From NCBI GenBank assembly GCA_034189135.1, contig JAXHVO010000090.1, forward strand, positions 1 through 61,974: a stretch of 61,974 nucleotides of DNA, written 5' to 3'. Made by a program: the position numbers and the translations under genes. How positions within the stretch are numbered: the first letter of the stretch is position 1; every line of letters begins with the position of its first letter. Below are positions 36,331-44,492 of this stretch, piece after piece. The notes under the pieces were generated by a model. That model did not search any database. It saw nothing but the letters and a program-made list of their open reading frames with translations, and was not told where the DNA came from. Origin of the DNA: Thermodesulfobacteriota bacterium (GTDB taxonomy: Bacteria > Desulfobacterota > Desulfobacteria > Desulfobacterales > JAUWMJ01).

Positions 36331-36535
36331 GGTTTGACCGGGGAATCGCCTATGGGCCTGTTACCATACTTGACAATCCTATCTGGAAATGAACGTACGG
36401 CAGCTATCTCGCTTCAATTAGTTTTGAGCCGGCCACAGGAGGACAGAATTCCACGCTGGCATTGACCGTGTCTGCCTGTATGGGTTTAACTGAGAAGATA
36501 GGGGGCGTGTAACACACTGTTCTTATTAGTTAAGT
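36331..36535. repeat. Hairpin element, family A copy 3 (inverted, one arm lost)
   Basis: Same interior as copies 1 and 2 but in the opposite orientation (contains TTTAACTGAGAAGATAGG and GGGGGCGTGT). The left arm GGTTTGACCGGGGAATCGCC matches the copy-2 arm; the right end no longer pairs with it, so one arm has decayed. Similarity to copy 2 extends outward to about 36271. It fills the region between the bam promoter and the second AOR operon. Confidence 0.75.
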
Positions 36536-36589
36536 GTTGTAACCAGCCGCAGAAGGTTTAAGAAAAAACGTTTAGGATAAGTTTGAAAG

Positions 36590-36627
36590 AAACCGGGGGC
36601 TGTCCTCAATGATGAAACCCCCGGTTT
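36590..36627 (-). terminator. Terminator of the leftward AOR operon
   Basis: A perfect ten-base stem AAACCGGGGG/CCCCCGGTTT starts six bases after the ferredoxin stop codon. On the minus strand it is followed by CTTTCTTTC; on the plus strand by TTTTT-like sequence, so it could work both ways. Confidence 0.75.
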
Positions 36628-36632
36628 TTCGT

Positions 36633-37139
36633 TTATGCGGCAGCTTGGAGGTCAGACGCCTTTTTTTGTGCAGCTGAAAGCTTTTTTGCAGCCTCTTTCT
36701 GTTTCAATACGGCAACATCGGAAGCATCGACGTACTCTATGGCGTTCACTTCGCAAAAACGAACGCACTGGGGGTCGCCGTCGCACAGATCGCACTTGGC
36801 TACTTTTCTATCAATATAGTTGAAGGTCATGGCTCCGAAAGGACAGACAGACACACAGGTGCGACATCCGATACAAATGTCATAATCAACTTCCACCCGG
36901 GCCAATTCGTCATTACGGAAAATTGCTTTTACCGGGCATGCATTCATACAAGGCGCGTCCTGACACTGCTGACATGACATGGGGATATACAGGCCCTCCT
37001 GTTCCCATTTCATCACCCTAATACGACTTCGAATGGGATTGGATATGCCGTCATGCTTTACCGCACAAACAAGTTCGCATAGCCTGCAACCGGTGCACTT
37101 TTCATAATTTATCATCAGAACTTTATTATTGGGTTCCAT
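36633..37139 (-). CDS. Four-cluster ferredoxin, AOR electron carrier
   Basis: Polyferredoxin of 168 residues with four [4Fe-4S] motifs: CTGCRLCELVC (about 15-25), CQQCQDAPCMNAC (about 56-68), CIGCRTCVSVC (near 88-98) and CDLCDGDPQCVRFC (near 115-128). This DMSO-reductase-subunit-B-like layout is shared by AorA, the electron carrier of aldehyde oxidoreductase in aromatic degraders. An Ala/Lys-rich C-terminal tail follows. The gene lies 54 bases after the AOR gene and before a strong terminator. The protein at 41287-41796 is its paralogue on the other arm of the locus. Confidence 0.9.
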   Translation of the reverse strand: MEPNNKVLMINYEKCTGCRLCELVCAVKHDGISNPIRSRIRVMKWEQEGLYIPMSCQQCQDAPCMNACPVKAIFRNDELARVEVDYDICIGCRTCVSVCPFGAMTFNYIDRKVAKCDLCDGDPQCVRFCEVNAIEYVDASDVAVLKQKEAAKKLSAAQKKASDLQAAA

Positions 37140-37193
37140 CGATTTTCTCCTTTAAAACCAAAAATCATAAATTTTAATATGTTCGCATACGAA

Positions 37194-39134
37194 TCACAAA
37201 AGATGAGACGGCTCTTTGTTAATACCCAGTCTTTTTAGTGTCTTTGGTTTTGGAACGCCGTTTTTATCAAAACCCTTGTGTTCATATAGTTCATCAACCA
37301 TTTTAATAAACTTGTCCTTGTCAATTTTTTCTCCGATTACATCCGGAGCCCCACGTCTGCATGGTTCATCAAAATAGCGATGATTTAGCATATCTCCCTT
37401 AGCCAGATCATTTCTAGTCAAACCTTCTCTAATATTGAACAACCTTTCAAGATTATTGCATCTTTCCGCTATTTCCCAAATTTCTGTAGGAGTCAGTTCC
37501 AGACCGGTATTGTAATAAATCACTTTAGACCAGTCCTCAAAATTTGGAAGCGTTGCCCCTAAAAAGGTTGTATGATATTTGCATATACCGAGACAATCTA
37601 CAGCCATGTAACAGTTTTCCTGCCAGAAAACCTGCCATGGTTTGCCCTCGTAAGACGTATGCTCCGAACTCAGGGGGCCATCATAAGGAACCGGATTGCT
37701 ATAAATTTTTCTTAACACTTTCTCCGGTAGATGATAAAGATCAATGGCAGGACGACTTCTCAAATGATCAGAACCTCTGGAGGCAGTGGCAACATTAAGT
37801 GCCAGAGCAGGAGTGGCCCTTTCATCAGAGTGGAGGTTGTTCATACCTTTAACCTGGATCAGATAGTCAAACGAATTCTTTCCGATTTTTTCAGCAGCAG
37901 GAATTCCGCCGTCCGCCAGTGTATCACCCAGCCATCCCTTTCTGAAACATATTCGGTGAACCATTTCAAGAAGCGCTTCGTCATTTCCAAATTTCAAATC
38001 CAGACCGTCGGTTTCTTTGGTGGTAATTATTCCCAGTTCATAGAGTTCCATGGCCCATGAAATAATGCTTCCAACTTCAAGGTTGTCCATGCCATACTGA
38101 TCCACCAAATGATTCCCGGTTAAAACGGTTTCTGCACTCTTGCAATCCGGTTCTCCGCCAAAAGCGCCCTGTGAGGTGTATTCCGGCCCTTCATCATATT
38201 TCCCTGCATAGGGGCCTGAAGGGATTTTGTACTGGGCACGGCAATGTACCTGACAGCCGAAGCAACCGGTCATATGATACGGTCCCATGGTTTCCTCACA
38301 AATCTCATCAATGCGCTCAGGCTCGATATCATCCGCATTTAAGCATTGGTTATACTGAAAATTTCGCGTTCTTATTCCGCCCCATGAATTGGTTGCGCCC
38401 CAAATAAAGGGTGTCCCAAGGGTTCCCTGGGTCTGGTTGACTTTGGCGCTTGTAATCTGATCAATAAAGCGCTTGTTATATTCGAAGGCTTCGACCGGAT
38501 GTGCGATCTTAATATCCATGGTCCCTCTGACGGCAACAGCCTTGAGGTTTTTTGAGCCCATTACGCAGCCCATGCCTGTTCTTCCAGCCGAATTTTTTAT
38601 TCCGGTCATTACATTGGCAAATCTTACCAGGTTTTCACCCGCAGGACCGATGACGCAGCTTTTTACCTCCTGATCGCCGAGTTCATCTCTTATGGCCCAT
38701 TGCGTTTCAGTGGTGGTTTTTCCCCACAGGTTGGCGGCATCAAGTATTTTTATTTCACCATTGTGAATAAAAAGGTACACCGGTTTCTTAGCCTTTCCCT
38801 TTATGACCAAGTGATGAAATCCCGCCCATGCCAGCTCGGGGGCAAAAAAACCACCCATGTTGGCACTGCCGAGGAGTCCGGTCAGTGGAGATTTGGCCAT
38901 AATATGTGTTCTTGCCGTTGCAGAAGCACATGTGGCAGTTAAGATGCCTCCGCTTATCATGAGTGTGTTGTCAGGTCCGAGAGGATCGCAACCCTTTTTG
39001 GTATGATTCAAAAGCAGATATGCGTCCAGGCCTCTGCCGCCTAAAAATTTCTTTCGTATATCGAGCGGGATAGGCTTTGTTTCAATCTCTCCGGTGGAGA
39101 GATTGATATATGCTATCTTTCTGTTTAATGCCAT
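37194..39134 (-). CDS. Aldehyde ferredoxin oxidoreductase-family tungsten enzyme
   Basis: Tungsten-pterin oxidoreductase of 646 residues from the ATG at 39134 (after GGAGGG). The pterin-binding N-terminal domain has FLGGRGLDAYLL, the middle domain has GTPFIWGATNSWGG, and the Fe-S ligands are CFGCQVHC at residues 291-298 with a fourth Cys in AVDCLGICKY. The DEGPEYTSQGAFG segment after the cluster is that of ordinary AORs. It lacks the Glu-x3-His-x-Glu active-site block of BamB, so it is probably an aldehyde or carboxylate enzyme rather than a second benzoyl-CoA reductase. It is co-transcribed with a zinc-ribbon protein and a ferredoxin. Confidence 0.92.
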   Translation of the reverse strand: MALNRKIAYINLSTGEIETKPIPLDIRKKFLGGRGLDAYLLLNHTKKGCDPLGPDNTLMISGGILTATCASATARTHIMAKSPLTGLLGSANMGGFFAPELAWAGFHHLVIKGKAKKPVYLFIHNGEIKILDAANLWGKTTTETQWAIRDELGDQEVKSCVIGPAGENLVRFANVMTGIKNSAGRTGMGCVMGSKNLKAVAVRGTMDIKIAHPVEAFEYNKRFIDQITSAKVNQTQGTLGTPFIWGATNSWGGIRTRNFQYNQCLNADDIEPERIDEICEETMGPYHMTGCFGCQVHCRAQYKIPSGPYAGKYDEGPEYTSQGAFGGEPDCKSAETVLTGNHLVDQYGMDNLEVGSIISWAMELYELGIITTKETDGLDLKFGNDEALLEMVHRICFRKGWLGDTLADGGIPAAEKIGKNSFDYLIQVKGMNNLHSDERATPALALNVATASRGSDHLRSRPAIDLYHLPEKVLRKIYSNPVPYDGPLSSEHTSYEGKPWQVFWQENCYMAVDCLGICKYHTTFLGATLPNFEDWSKVIYYNTGLELTPTEIWEIAERCNNLERLFNIREGLTRNDLAKGDMLNHRYFDEPCRRGAPDVIGEKIDKDKFIKMVDELYEHKGFDKNGVPKPKTLKRLGINKEPSHLL

Positions 39135-39135
39135 A

Positions 39136-39396
39136 TTACTTTCCCTCCTTTTTCGCAAATGCCTCTTCGGCGATTTTACGGTTTACGTCCCAGACAGGCC
39201 CGCGTATTCTTGGCAGGTTTGGATTCACCCAGAACAATCGGTATTCCATCCCGCATATGGGGCACTTGACATGTTCTGATCCCGGATCAGGGACAAGCCT
39301 TTCCATGCAACTCGGGTTATGGCATCTCACCTTTCCAAAAGACCGTGTTTTACGCAAGGTTTCAGCGGCCGACTTTTTATCTCTGTCAATGGCCAT
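39136..39396 (-). CDS. Small zinc-ribbon protein, first gene of the AOR operon
   Basis: An 86-residue protein, MAIDRDKKSAAETL onward, with a two-part Cys motif CHNPSCMERL and CPICGMEYR (residues ~25-50). It is most likely a zinc ribbon. I start at the ATG at 39396, which follows AAAGGAG; the frame is open 15 codons further but that part covers the promoter and operator. Only one base separates its stop from the AOR start, so the two are made together. It could be a structural partner or assembly factor for the AOR. I do not recognise a named family. Confidence 0.75.
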   Translation of the reverse strand: MAIDRDKKSAAETLRKTRSFGKVRCHNPSCMERLVPDPGSEHVKCPICGMEYRLFWVNPNLPRIRGPVWDVNRKIAEEAFAKKEGK

Positions 39397-39431
39397 GGTA
39401 TTCTCCTTTCCATCTTGGGCAATATTAATAA

Positions 39432-39449
39432 AGTTCATCATAATGAACT
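39432..39449. promoter_or_regulatory. IclR-type operator, leftward promoter
   Basis: AGTTCATCATAATGAACT, a near-perfect palindrome with seven-base arms. It lies directly downstream of the leftward -10 and so would block that promoter. It is nearly the same as the site at 39584-39601. Confidence 0.65.
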
Positions 39450-39460
39450 ATTTTACTATT

Positions 39461-39488
39461 ATCATACAGTAAAAATACGTTCTGTCAA
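39461..39488 (-). promoter_or_regulatory. Leftward AOR operon promoter
   Basis: On the minus strand TTGACA (39488-39483), a 16-base spacer and TATGAT (39466-39461). The operator palindrome begins 12 bases after the -10. Confidence 0.7.
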
Positions 39489-39539
39489 GCAAAAAAATAC
39501 TATTTTCATAACAATTTCCAATAATATAAGAATTTAGTA

Positions 39540-39567
39540 TTGACATATTTATCGCCAAAGTTATAAC
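39540..39567 (+). promoter_or_regulatory. Rightward AOR-paralogue operon promoter
   Basis: TTGACA (39540-39545), a 16-base spacer and TATAAC (39562-39567). The second operator palindrome begins 17 bases after the -10. Back to back with the leftward promoter. Confidence 0.7.
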
Positions 39568-39583
39568 ATGATCGATAGATATT

Positions 39584-39601
39584 TGTTCAATATAATGAAC
39601 A
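39584..39601. promoter_or_regulatory. IclR-type operator, rightward promoter
   Basis: TGTTCAATATAATGAACA, arms TGTTCA/TGAACA. The shape recalls the TGTTCGATnATCGCACA type sites bound by PobR/PcaU members of the IclR family. The IclR gene at the end of this operon (44485-45255) is the obvious candidate regulator. Confidence 0.65.
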
Positions 39602-39657
39602 TAGGTTTGCAAATTACCGTTTTTTAGGGTTTGACTTTTAGCTGGTAAGGATAACAA

Positions 39658-41274
39658 ATGGCATTAAATCGCAAAATTGCCTATATCGACCTGAATCGAA
39701 AAAAAATTGACATAACCCCCATCCCTCTGCAATGGAGGCGACGATTTTTAGGGGGTAGAGGTATCGGCGCTTACCTGTTGCTTAAGCATGCGTCTCCCAA
39801 ATGTGATGCCCTTGGCTCTGATAATGTAATCGTTATCAGTACCGGTTTACTGGGGGGCACATTGGCCACCCTTTCAGGCTGCACCTTTGTAATGGCCAAA
39901 TCTCCGCTTAGCAATCTTTTATGCAACGTTCAACTGAAAGGATTGTTTGCCTCTGAAATACGCTGGGCGGGTTTTGATCACCTGGTTATCACGGGTTGTG
40001 CAAGAAGGCCGGTATATCTTTATATAAATAATGGTACGGTAGAAATCAGAGATGCCAAAAAGGTTTGGGGAAAAAATGTGTCTAAAGCACATGAGCAAAT
40101 TCGGCAGGAACTAAAAAATGAAGACATCCGAATGATAGGCATCGGCCCTTCAGGCGAAAACCTGGTAAGGTTTGCCACCCTGACAACCGATGAGAACGCT
40201 ATTTCGGGCCGTACAGGTATAGGAGCGGTATTTGGTTCAAAAAACATTAAAACCGTTGTCTGCCGGGGAACCATGGATTTGGAAATAAAGCGGCCCGATG
40301 ATGTTCTGAAATTCAAAACAAAAAACGCTGGCCAGGCAGACGACATACAGAAAAAAAACGTAACCCAAACAGATCAATTGGAGCAGAAAATAGCTATAAG
40401 AGATATTACGCCATCCAAGCTTACTGATTGCGGCTTCAATTCGTTTGCAGAAAGTAAGTTTCTGACCAGAGAGCTCGGAATGGATCCTCTGGCGGTAAGT
40501 GGAATGCTCAACTGGGCGTTTACTTTATTTGAGAAAGGTAATCTCAAGGCAAATAAAGCAAACAGCTTAAAATTTAACCCGGAAAACCCTGATTCTGTTG
40601 GGGAAATGATTAAACATATCGCCTATCGCAAGGGGGTGGGGAATATCCTGGCAAAAGGATCATTTCGAGCTGCGGCAATAATCGGATATTCGTCCCTAAA
40701 TTATTTTGCTCCGGTGAAATGGTTGATCAAACTATATTCAGAAGATCCGCTACCTGCAAACTTTGCAAGCTTGATGCCAACCGGCAAAGATACCGACATA
40801 GTTGAACCGGATGGCCTTGAGCCGCTGGAAGGAAATGCCGGTTCCATCACTCTGGATGAAATAAATGAAATGATATTAAACTGTTTGGGAATATTTGTTG
40901 AAAAAGGCCTGGTTTCCTTGTTCGATGGTGACCCGCTCAAACGACTGATCGAACAGATCCGTTTCAATACCGGTTTGAACTTTGATGCGAATGAACTGAA
41001 AAAGATTGCCTGCCGCTGTTATGCGCTAGAACGGTTATTCAATATTGGAGAAGAGGTCACCTGGCGAAACGATTTTCATCCGGATTGCAGTTTTGATGTG
41101 CCATCAGGATTAGAAATGACCGGCCCCATGTGGGACAGTATCGATCTGAAAGAGTTTAAACGCAAGGTTAGCAAATATTACCGGCAGCGAAGATGGAGTA
41201 AAAAAGATCTTTTAAAGGCAGGGGTATTTAAAAAACTTGAAATTGATGACCTATGGCCATCGTTAAGAAGATAA
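39658..41274 (+). CDS. AOR-family paralogue lacking the Fe-S cluster motif (probable pseudoenzyme)
   Basis: A 538-residue protein whose first ~215 residues align closely with the AOR encoded at 37194-39134 (MALNRKIAYI start, FLGGRGIGAYLLL, RTGIGAVFGSKN). After about residue 225 the region that carries the CxxCxxxC cluster ligands, some 110 residues, is missing and replaced by a short Gln/Asp-rich linker. The region before the fourth ligand is also shortened, although a Cys in MILNCLGIF remains. The frame is intact and the C-terminal domain (YALERLFNIGEEVT) is kept. Without the cluster normal AOR catalysis is unlikely; a structural or regulatory role fits better. It heads an operon with ferredoxins. 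Confidence 0.85.
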   Translation: MALNRKIAYIDLNRKKIDITPIPLQWRRRFLGGRGIGAYLLLKHASPKCDALGSDNVIVISTGLLGGTLATLSGCTFVMAKSPLSNLLCNVQLKGLFASEIRWAGFDHLVITGCARRPVYLYINNGTVEIRDAKKVWGKNVSKAHEQIRQELKNEDIRMIGIGPSGENLVRFATLTTDENAISGRTGIGAVFGSKNIKTVVCRGTMDLEIKRPDDVLKFKTKNAGQADDIQKKNVTQTDQLEQKIAIRDITPSKLTDCGFNSFAESKFLTRELGMDPLAVSGMLNWAFTLFEKGNLKANKANSLKFNPENPDSVGEMIKHIAYRKGVGNILAKGSFRAAAIIGYSSLNYFAPVKWLIKLYSEDPLPANFASLMPTGKDTDIVEPDGLEPLEGNAGSITLDEINEMILNCLGIFVEKGLVSLFDGDPLKRLIEQIRFNTGLNFDANELKKIACRCYALERLFNIGEEVTWRNDFHPDCSFDVPSGLEMTGPMWDSIDLKEFKRKVSKYYRQRRWSKKDLLKAGVFKKLEIDDLWPSLRR

Positions 41275-41286
41275 GGAGCCCACTCC

Positions 41287-41796
41287 ATGACATCCAGGGT
41301 GCTTGTTGCAGATCTCAAAAAATGTACAGGGTGCAAACAGTGTGAACTTGCCTGTTCATTAAAACAGACCGGGGTAATTAATCCGGTCAAGTCCTGTATT
41401 CACATTATCGATTGGAATCATGAGGGCATTTTTTTGCCTGTATTCTGCCAGCAATGTGAAGATGCGCCTTGTATGGCTGTTTGTCCCAAAGATGCCATCT
41501 ATCGTGATATAAAACTGGAACGGATGGTGATTAATTACGATCTTTGCGTGGCATGCAGGATGTGCGTTTTTACCTGTCCATTTGGCGCACTGGGGTTTGA
41601 TCAGGAAAAAGCCAAGGTTTTAAAATGTGATCTTTGCGATGGAGACCCGCAATGTGTCAAGTTTTGCGATACCGATGCACTGTCTTACCTGGATTCATCT
41701 GTGTTTCAATACCAGACCACAAGCAAAACAGCACTTATGTTGAAGAGTGCGACCGACAGAAAATTCGGTCACACTTCACCGCCGGTTGGCCGATAA
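41287..41796 (+). CDS. Four-cluster ferredoxin, paralogue of the AOR carrier
   Basis: A 169-residue polyferredoxin with CTGCKQCELAC, CQQCEDAPCMAVC, CVACRMCVFTC and CDLCDGDPQCVKFC, the same four-cluster layout and length as the protein at 36633-37139. All sixteen ligand positions look intact, in contrast to the degraded AOR in front of it. It starts 12 bases after that gene. It may carry electrons to or from the leftward AOR or form a dead-end partner for the pseudoenzyme. Confidence 0.9.
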   Translation: MTSRVLVADLKKCTGCKQCELACSLKQTGVINPVKSCIHIIDWNHEGIFLPVFCQQCEDAPCMAVCPKDAIYRDIKLERMVINYDLCVACRMCVFTCPFGALGFDQEKAKVLKCDLCDGDPQCVKFCDTDALSYLDSSVFQYQTTSKTALMLKSATDRKFGHTSPPVGR

Positions 41797-41850
41797 AAGA
41801 GTTAAAGCGGATTCATATCCAACAGCCATATATTTTTAGGAGAAATAGTA

Positions 41851-42264
41851 ATGCTTTATTTCAAGGTAAACGAAAGATGCAACGGATGTTTGGCCTGTGT
41901 TCAAAACTGTCCGGCCAACGCCCTGGCTTTCAAAGACGAGGGGAACAGGCGGACCATCTTGCACAATATGGCACGATGCGCCCGTTGCGGCACCTGTTGG
42001 AGAGTATGCCCTCAAGACGCGATTGAGTTTCAGCATATGCTAAAGAATCAATGGGATGAGGTCGTCACGTTGGATCTAGTTCGCTGTAAGATATGCGACG
42101 AACTTCTTTATACTGTCGACCTTGAAAAGACTCTTTCTAAAAAAAACAATAAAAAAGCCGAGCCTCTGTGTTCCAGACACAAAGAAGCTCATTCACTAAA
42201 AACAGCGGCATGTTTTTTCCCCGGTAAAAAAAGACAGGAAGAGGTGAAAAATGATCGTCGGTGA
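41851..42264 (+). CDS. Two-cluster ferredoxin with C-terminal Cys-containing tail
   Basis: A 137-residue protein with two [4Fe-4S] motifs in CNGCLACVQNCPANAL (residues 10-25) and CARCGTCWRVCPQDAIEF (near 46-63). After a linker it has a CKICDELLYTV segment and a further Cys and His-rich region, which may hold zinc or contact partners. The ATG follows AGGAG. The last 14 bases overlap the following gene. The layout resembles the small Fe-S subunits that feed MetV or Hdr modules. Confidence 0.85.
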   Translation: MLYFKVNERCNGCLACVQNCPANALAFKDEGNRRTILHNMARCARCGTCWRVCPQDAIEFQHMLKNQWDEVVTLDLVRCKICDELLYTVDLEKTLSKKNNKKAEPLCSRHKEAHSLKTAACFFPGKKRQEEVKNDRR

Positions 42265-42931
42265 TTTAAAACCCTTAGATGAAATTGTTTCCTCCATTGC
42301 CGATTACCGTAAAGTGATGGTGCTGGGTTGCGGCAGTTGTGTGACTGTCTGCCTTTCCGGAGGTGACAGAGAAGTTAAAGCTCTTACCAGAGAACTCTCG
42401 CGAACCAGACATTATCAGGGAGATCCTCCCTGCTTTGAAGAAGGCACCATCCTAAGGCAGTGTGAACAAGACTTGGTTAAGGCGTATCAGGAAATCTCAC
42501 CGGATGTTGAAGCTGTATTGTCGCTGGCCTGTGGTGCAGGTGTCCAGATCGTGGCGGATGTATTTGAGCCTTTACCGATTATTCCTGCATTGAATACAAC
42601 ATTTATCGGCGCTTCAACAACCCCCGGCATTTGGCAGGAAATGTGTCAAGGATGCGGCGACTGCATGCTTTCCTTTACCGGCGGGATATGTCCGGTGGCA
42701 CGATGTTCAAAGGGTCTTTTTAATGGGCCATGCGGCGGTTCTCAGGGGGGGCGTTGCGAAGTTAATCCTGAAATTCCATGCGTCTGGGCTTTGATTTACT
42801 ATCGATTAAAAAAACAAAATAAACTTCACTTATTGCATGAAGTTAGACAGCCGAAAGACTGGAGACCCGGAGGGGCCTCGGGCCCCAGAGAGCGGAAACG
42901 AACGGGAATTGCCGGAAGCCCTGGAATGTGA
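42251..42931 (+). CDS. MetV-like protein (methylenetetrahydrofolate reductase C-terminal domain family)
   Basis: A 226-residue cysteine-rich protein of the MetV / MTHFR_C family. In acetogens MetV joins MetF and links methylene-tetrahydrofolate reduction to ferredoxin or Hdr modules. Motifs are LGCGSCVTVCLSGG near residue 25, LACGAGVQIVADVFE near 95, and CQGCGDCMLSF with RCSKGLFNGPCGGS and RCEV near 135-175. The last ~30 residues after YYRLKKQNKLH are not family-like. No metF is nearby, so it probably acts as an electron-transfer adaptor in another context. It overlaps the preceding ferredoxin gene. Confidence 0.85.
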   Translation: MIVGDLKPLDEIVSSIADYRKVMVLGCGSCVTVCLSGGDREVKALTRELSRTRHYQGDPPCFEEGTILRQCEQDLVKAYQEISPDVEAVLSLACGAGVQIVADVFEPLPIIPALNTTFIGASTTPGIWQEMCQGCGDCMLSFTGGICPVARCSKGLFNGPCGGSQGGRCEVNPEIPCVWALIYYRLKKQNKLHLLHEVRQPKDWRPGGASGPRERKRTGIAGSPGM

Positions 42932-43043
42932 AATTCTGCAGGCTGGCAAATGCACGGTGGTATATGGCTTTTCCAGGATAAAACGAGCTGGGATTGCAAA
43001 ATTTTCCAACCTGCCAGCTAAGTATAATAAAAAGTGAAACTTC

Positions 43044-44492
43044 ATGAAAAAAATGGACGTAAATGAAATTGAATTACTCAGTGTGGGTATAGATATAGGA
43101 AGCTCGACCAGTCATCTGGTATTCTCCAAGCTGTTGCTGGAAAGAGATGAGCAATCTCCGACCCGTCGGTTTATCATTGTAAATAGAAACATAATTTATG
43201 AGGGAAAAATCATAGACACACCCCTATTGAACGACCATACCATTGATATAGCGAAATTAACCGATTTTTTTAAACAAGAGTATAAGCACGCGGGAATAGA
43301 TCCCGCTGAAGTTCAAACCGGTGCGGTTATAATCACCGGCGAAACCGCCAAAAAACAAAATGCAGAGGAAATCGTAGAGACATTATCCAATGATGCGGGA
43401 AAATTTGTTGCGGCAACCGCAGGACCGAATTTCGAAAGCGTGATTGCCGCCATGGGTTCCGGCGCAAGAGATCGATCCCAAAAATACAACAAAACAATAC
43501 TCTGCTGTGATATCGGTGGGGGAACCTCCAACATTGCCCTATCGGTAAATGGCAAAATCGCATCTACCGGTTGTGTCTCTGTCGGAGGGAGACTGATCGC
43601 CTTGGATTCTGATGATAAAATTTCGCGCATCACCGATCCTGCGGAAACACTTATGGAAAACCTTGGCCTGGATTATCAAATTGGAGATCGAATCCTGAAA
43701 AAGGATATTGATCAAATCGCTGAAACCTTTGCCCAAGTACTAATCGAGGTCATTACCGGACAGCCGATTTCTCCTTTAGCTGAAAAGTTGATCATCACAA
43801 ATAATCTCGATTTTACCAACCGCATCGATGAATATATGTTTTCAGGGGGTGTCGCGGAACTCATATATGGCGGCAATGGTCATCACCACGACATGGGGCA
43901 AATTTTAGCCGAAAAAATTAATTTGCTGACGCCCAAATTAACCTCTCCGGTGATAGAACCGCTGAATAAGATTAGAGCCACTGTCATTGGCGCAGGCGCG
44001 CATTCGCTGTCAATTTCCGGCTCATCAGGATTTATGGATGATAAACTCAATTTTCCCATAATAAATATCCCTGTCATCAAGGTGAATATAGAGCATGCAA
44101 AATTAAGTGCTTCACATGTCATATCAGAGATAACGGCATCATTTCAGCGTGTTGATTTAGCAGAAGGAAAAGAAACGGTCGCATTGTACTTTAAAGATTC
44201 CATAAGGAATTCTTATCCTGAAGTGGAATTATTTGCCAAATCTATTGAAGCGGCTCTTCCCAATTCAATTGATAATGGAATACCCATTATCTTAATCTTT
44301 GAGAATGATATTGCGTGCAGCGTAGGGAACGTTATGCGCCGGGAAACCGGATTGAAAACCAATTTGCTGACCCTGGATGAATTGGACCTTAAAGAAGGAG
44401 ATTGGATCGATATCGGTAAACCTCTGGTTGGCAATCAGGTATTTCCCGTTACGGTTAAATCTCTCGTTTTTAATATGGTGGATAATGGCTGA
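43044..44492 (+). CDS. EutA-like ASKHA ATPase
   Basis: A 482-residue protein of the EutA family, which in enteric bacteria reactivates adenosylcobalamin-dependent ethanolamine ammonia-lyase. Seen here are the ATPase phosphate-1 motif GIDIGSSTSHLVFSK (residues 15-29), ITGETAKKQNAEEI near 97, the second phosphate motif CCDIGGGTSNIAL near 155 and the EYMFSGGVAELIYG segment near 270. No ethanolamine lyase (EutBC) or microcompartment gene is nearby. Its place in an AOR/ferredoxin operon suggests either a different B12 enzyme partner elsewhere or a new role as activator. Confidence 0.85.
   Translation: MKKMDVNEIELLSVGIDIGSSTSHLVFSKLLLERDEQSPTRRFIIVNRNIIYEGKIIDTPLLNDHTIDIAKLTDFFKQEYKHAGIDPAEVQTGAVIITGETAKKQNAEEIVETLSNDAGKFVAATAGPNFESVIAAMGSGARDRSQKYNKTILCCDIGGGTSNIALSVNGKIASTGCVSVGGRLIALDSDDKISRITDPAETLMENLGLDYQIGDRILKKDIDQIAETFAQVLIEVITGQPISPLAEKLIITNNLDFTNRIDEYMFSGGVAELIYGGNGHHHDMGQILAEKINLLTPKLTSPVIEPLNKIRATVIGAGAHSLSISGSSGFMDDKLNFPIINIPVIKVNIEHAKLSASHVISEITASFQRVDLAEGKETVALYFKDSIRNSYPEVELFAKSIEAALPNSIDNGIPIILIFENDIACSVGNVMRRETGLKTNLLTLDELDLKEGDWIDIGKPLVGNQVFPVTVKSLVFNMVDNG

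Noticed and set aside
37194-39134. A second benzoyl-CoA reductase catalytic subunit
   Set aside because: It lacks the Glu-x3-His-x-Glu active-site block and Cys322-type tungsten ligand context of BamB and instead shows the ordinary AOR segment DEGPEYTSQGAFG.
42837-43037. A 66-residue ORF between the MetV-like and EutA-like genes
   Set aside because: It overlaps the end of the MetV-like gene out of frame, has no good ribosome-binding site and no recognisable motif.
43044-44492. Part of an ethanolamine-utilisation microcompartment
   Set aside because: No eutBC, shell protein or other eut gene is present; only the EutA-like ATPase is found.
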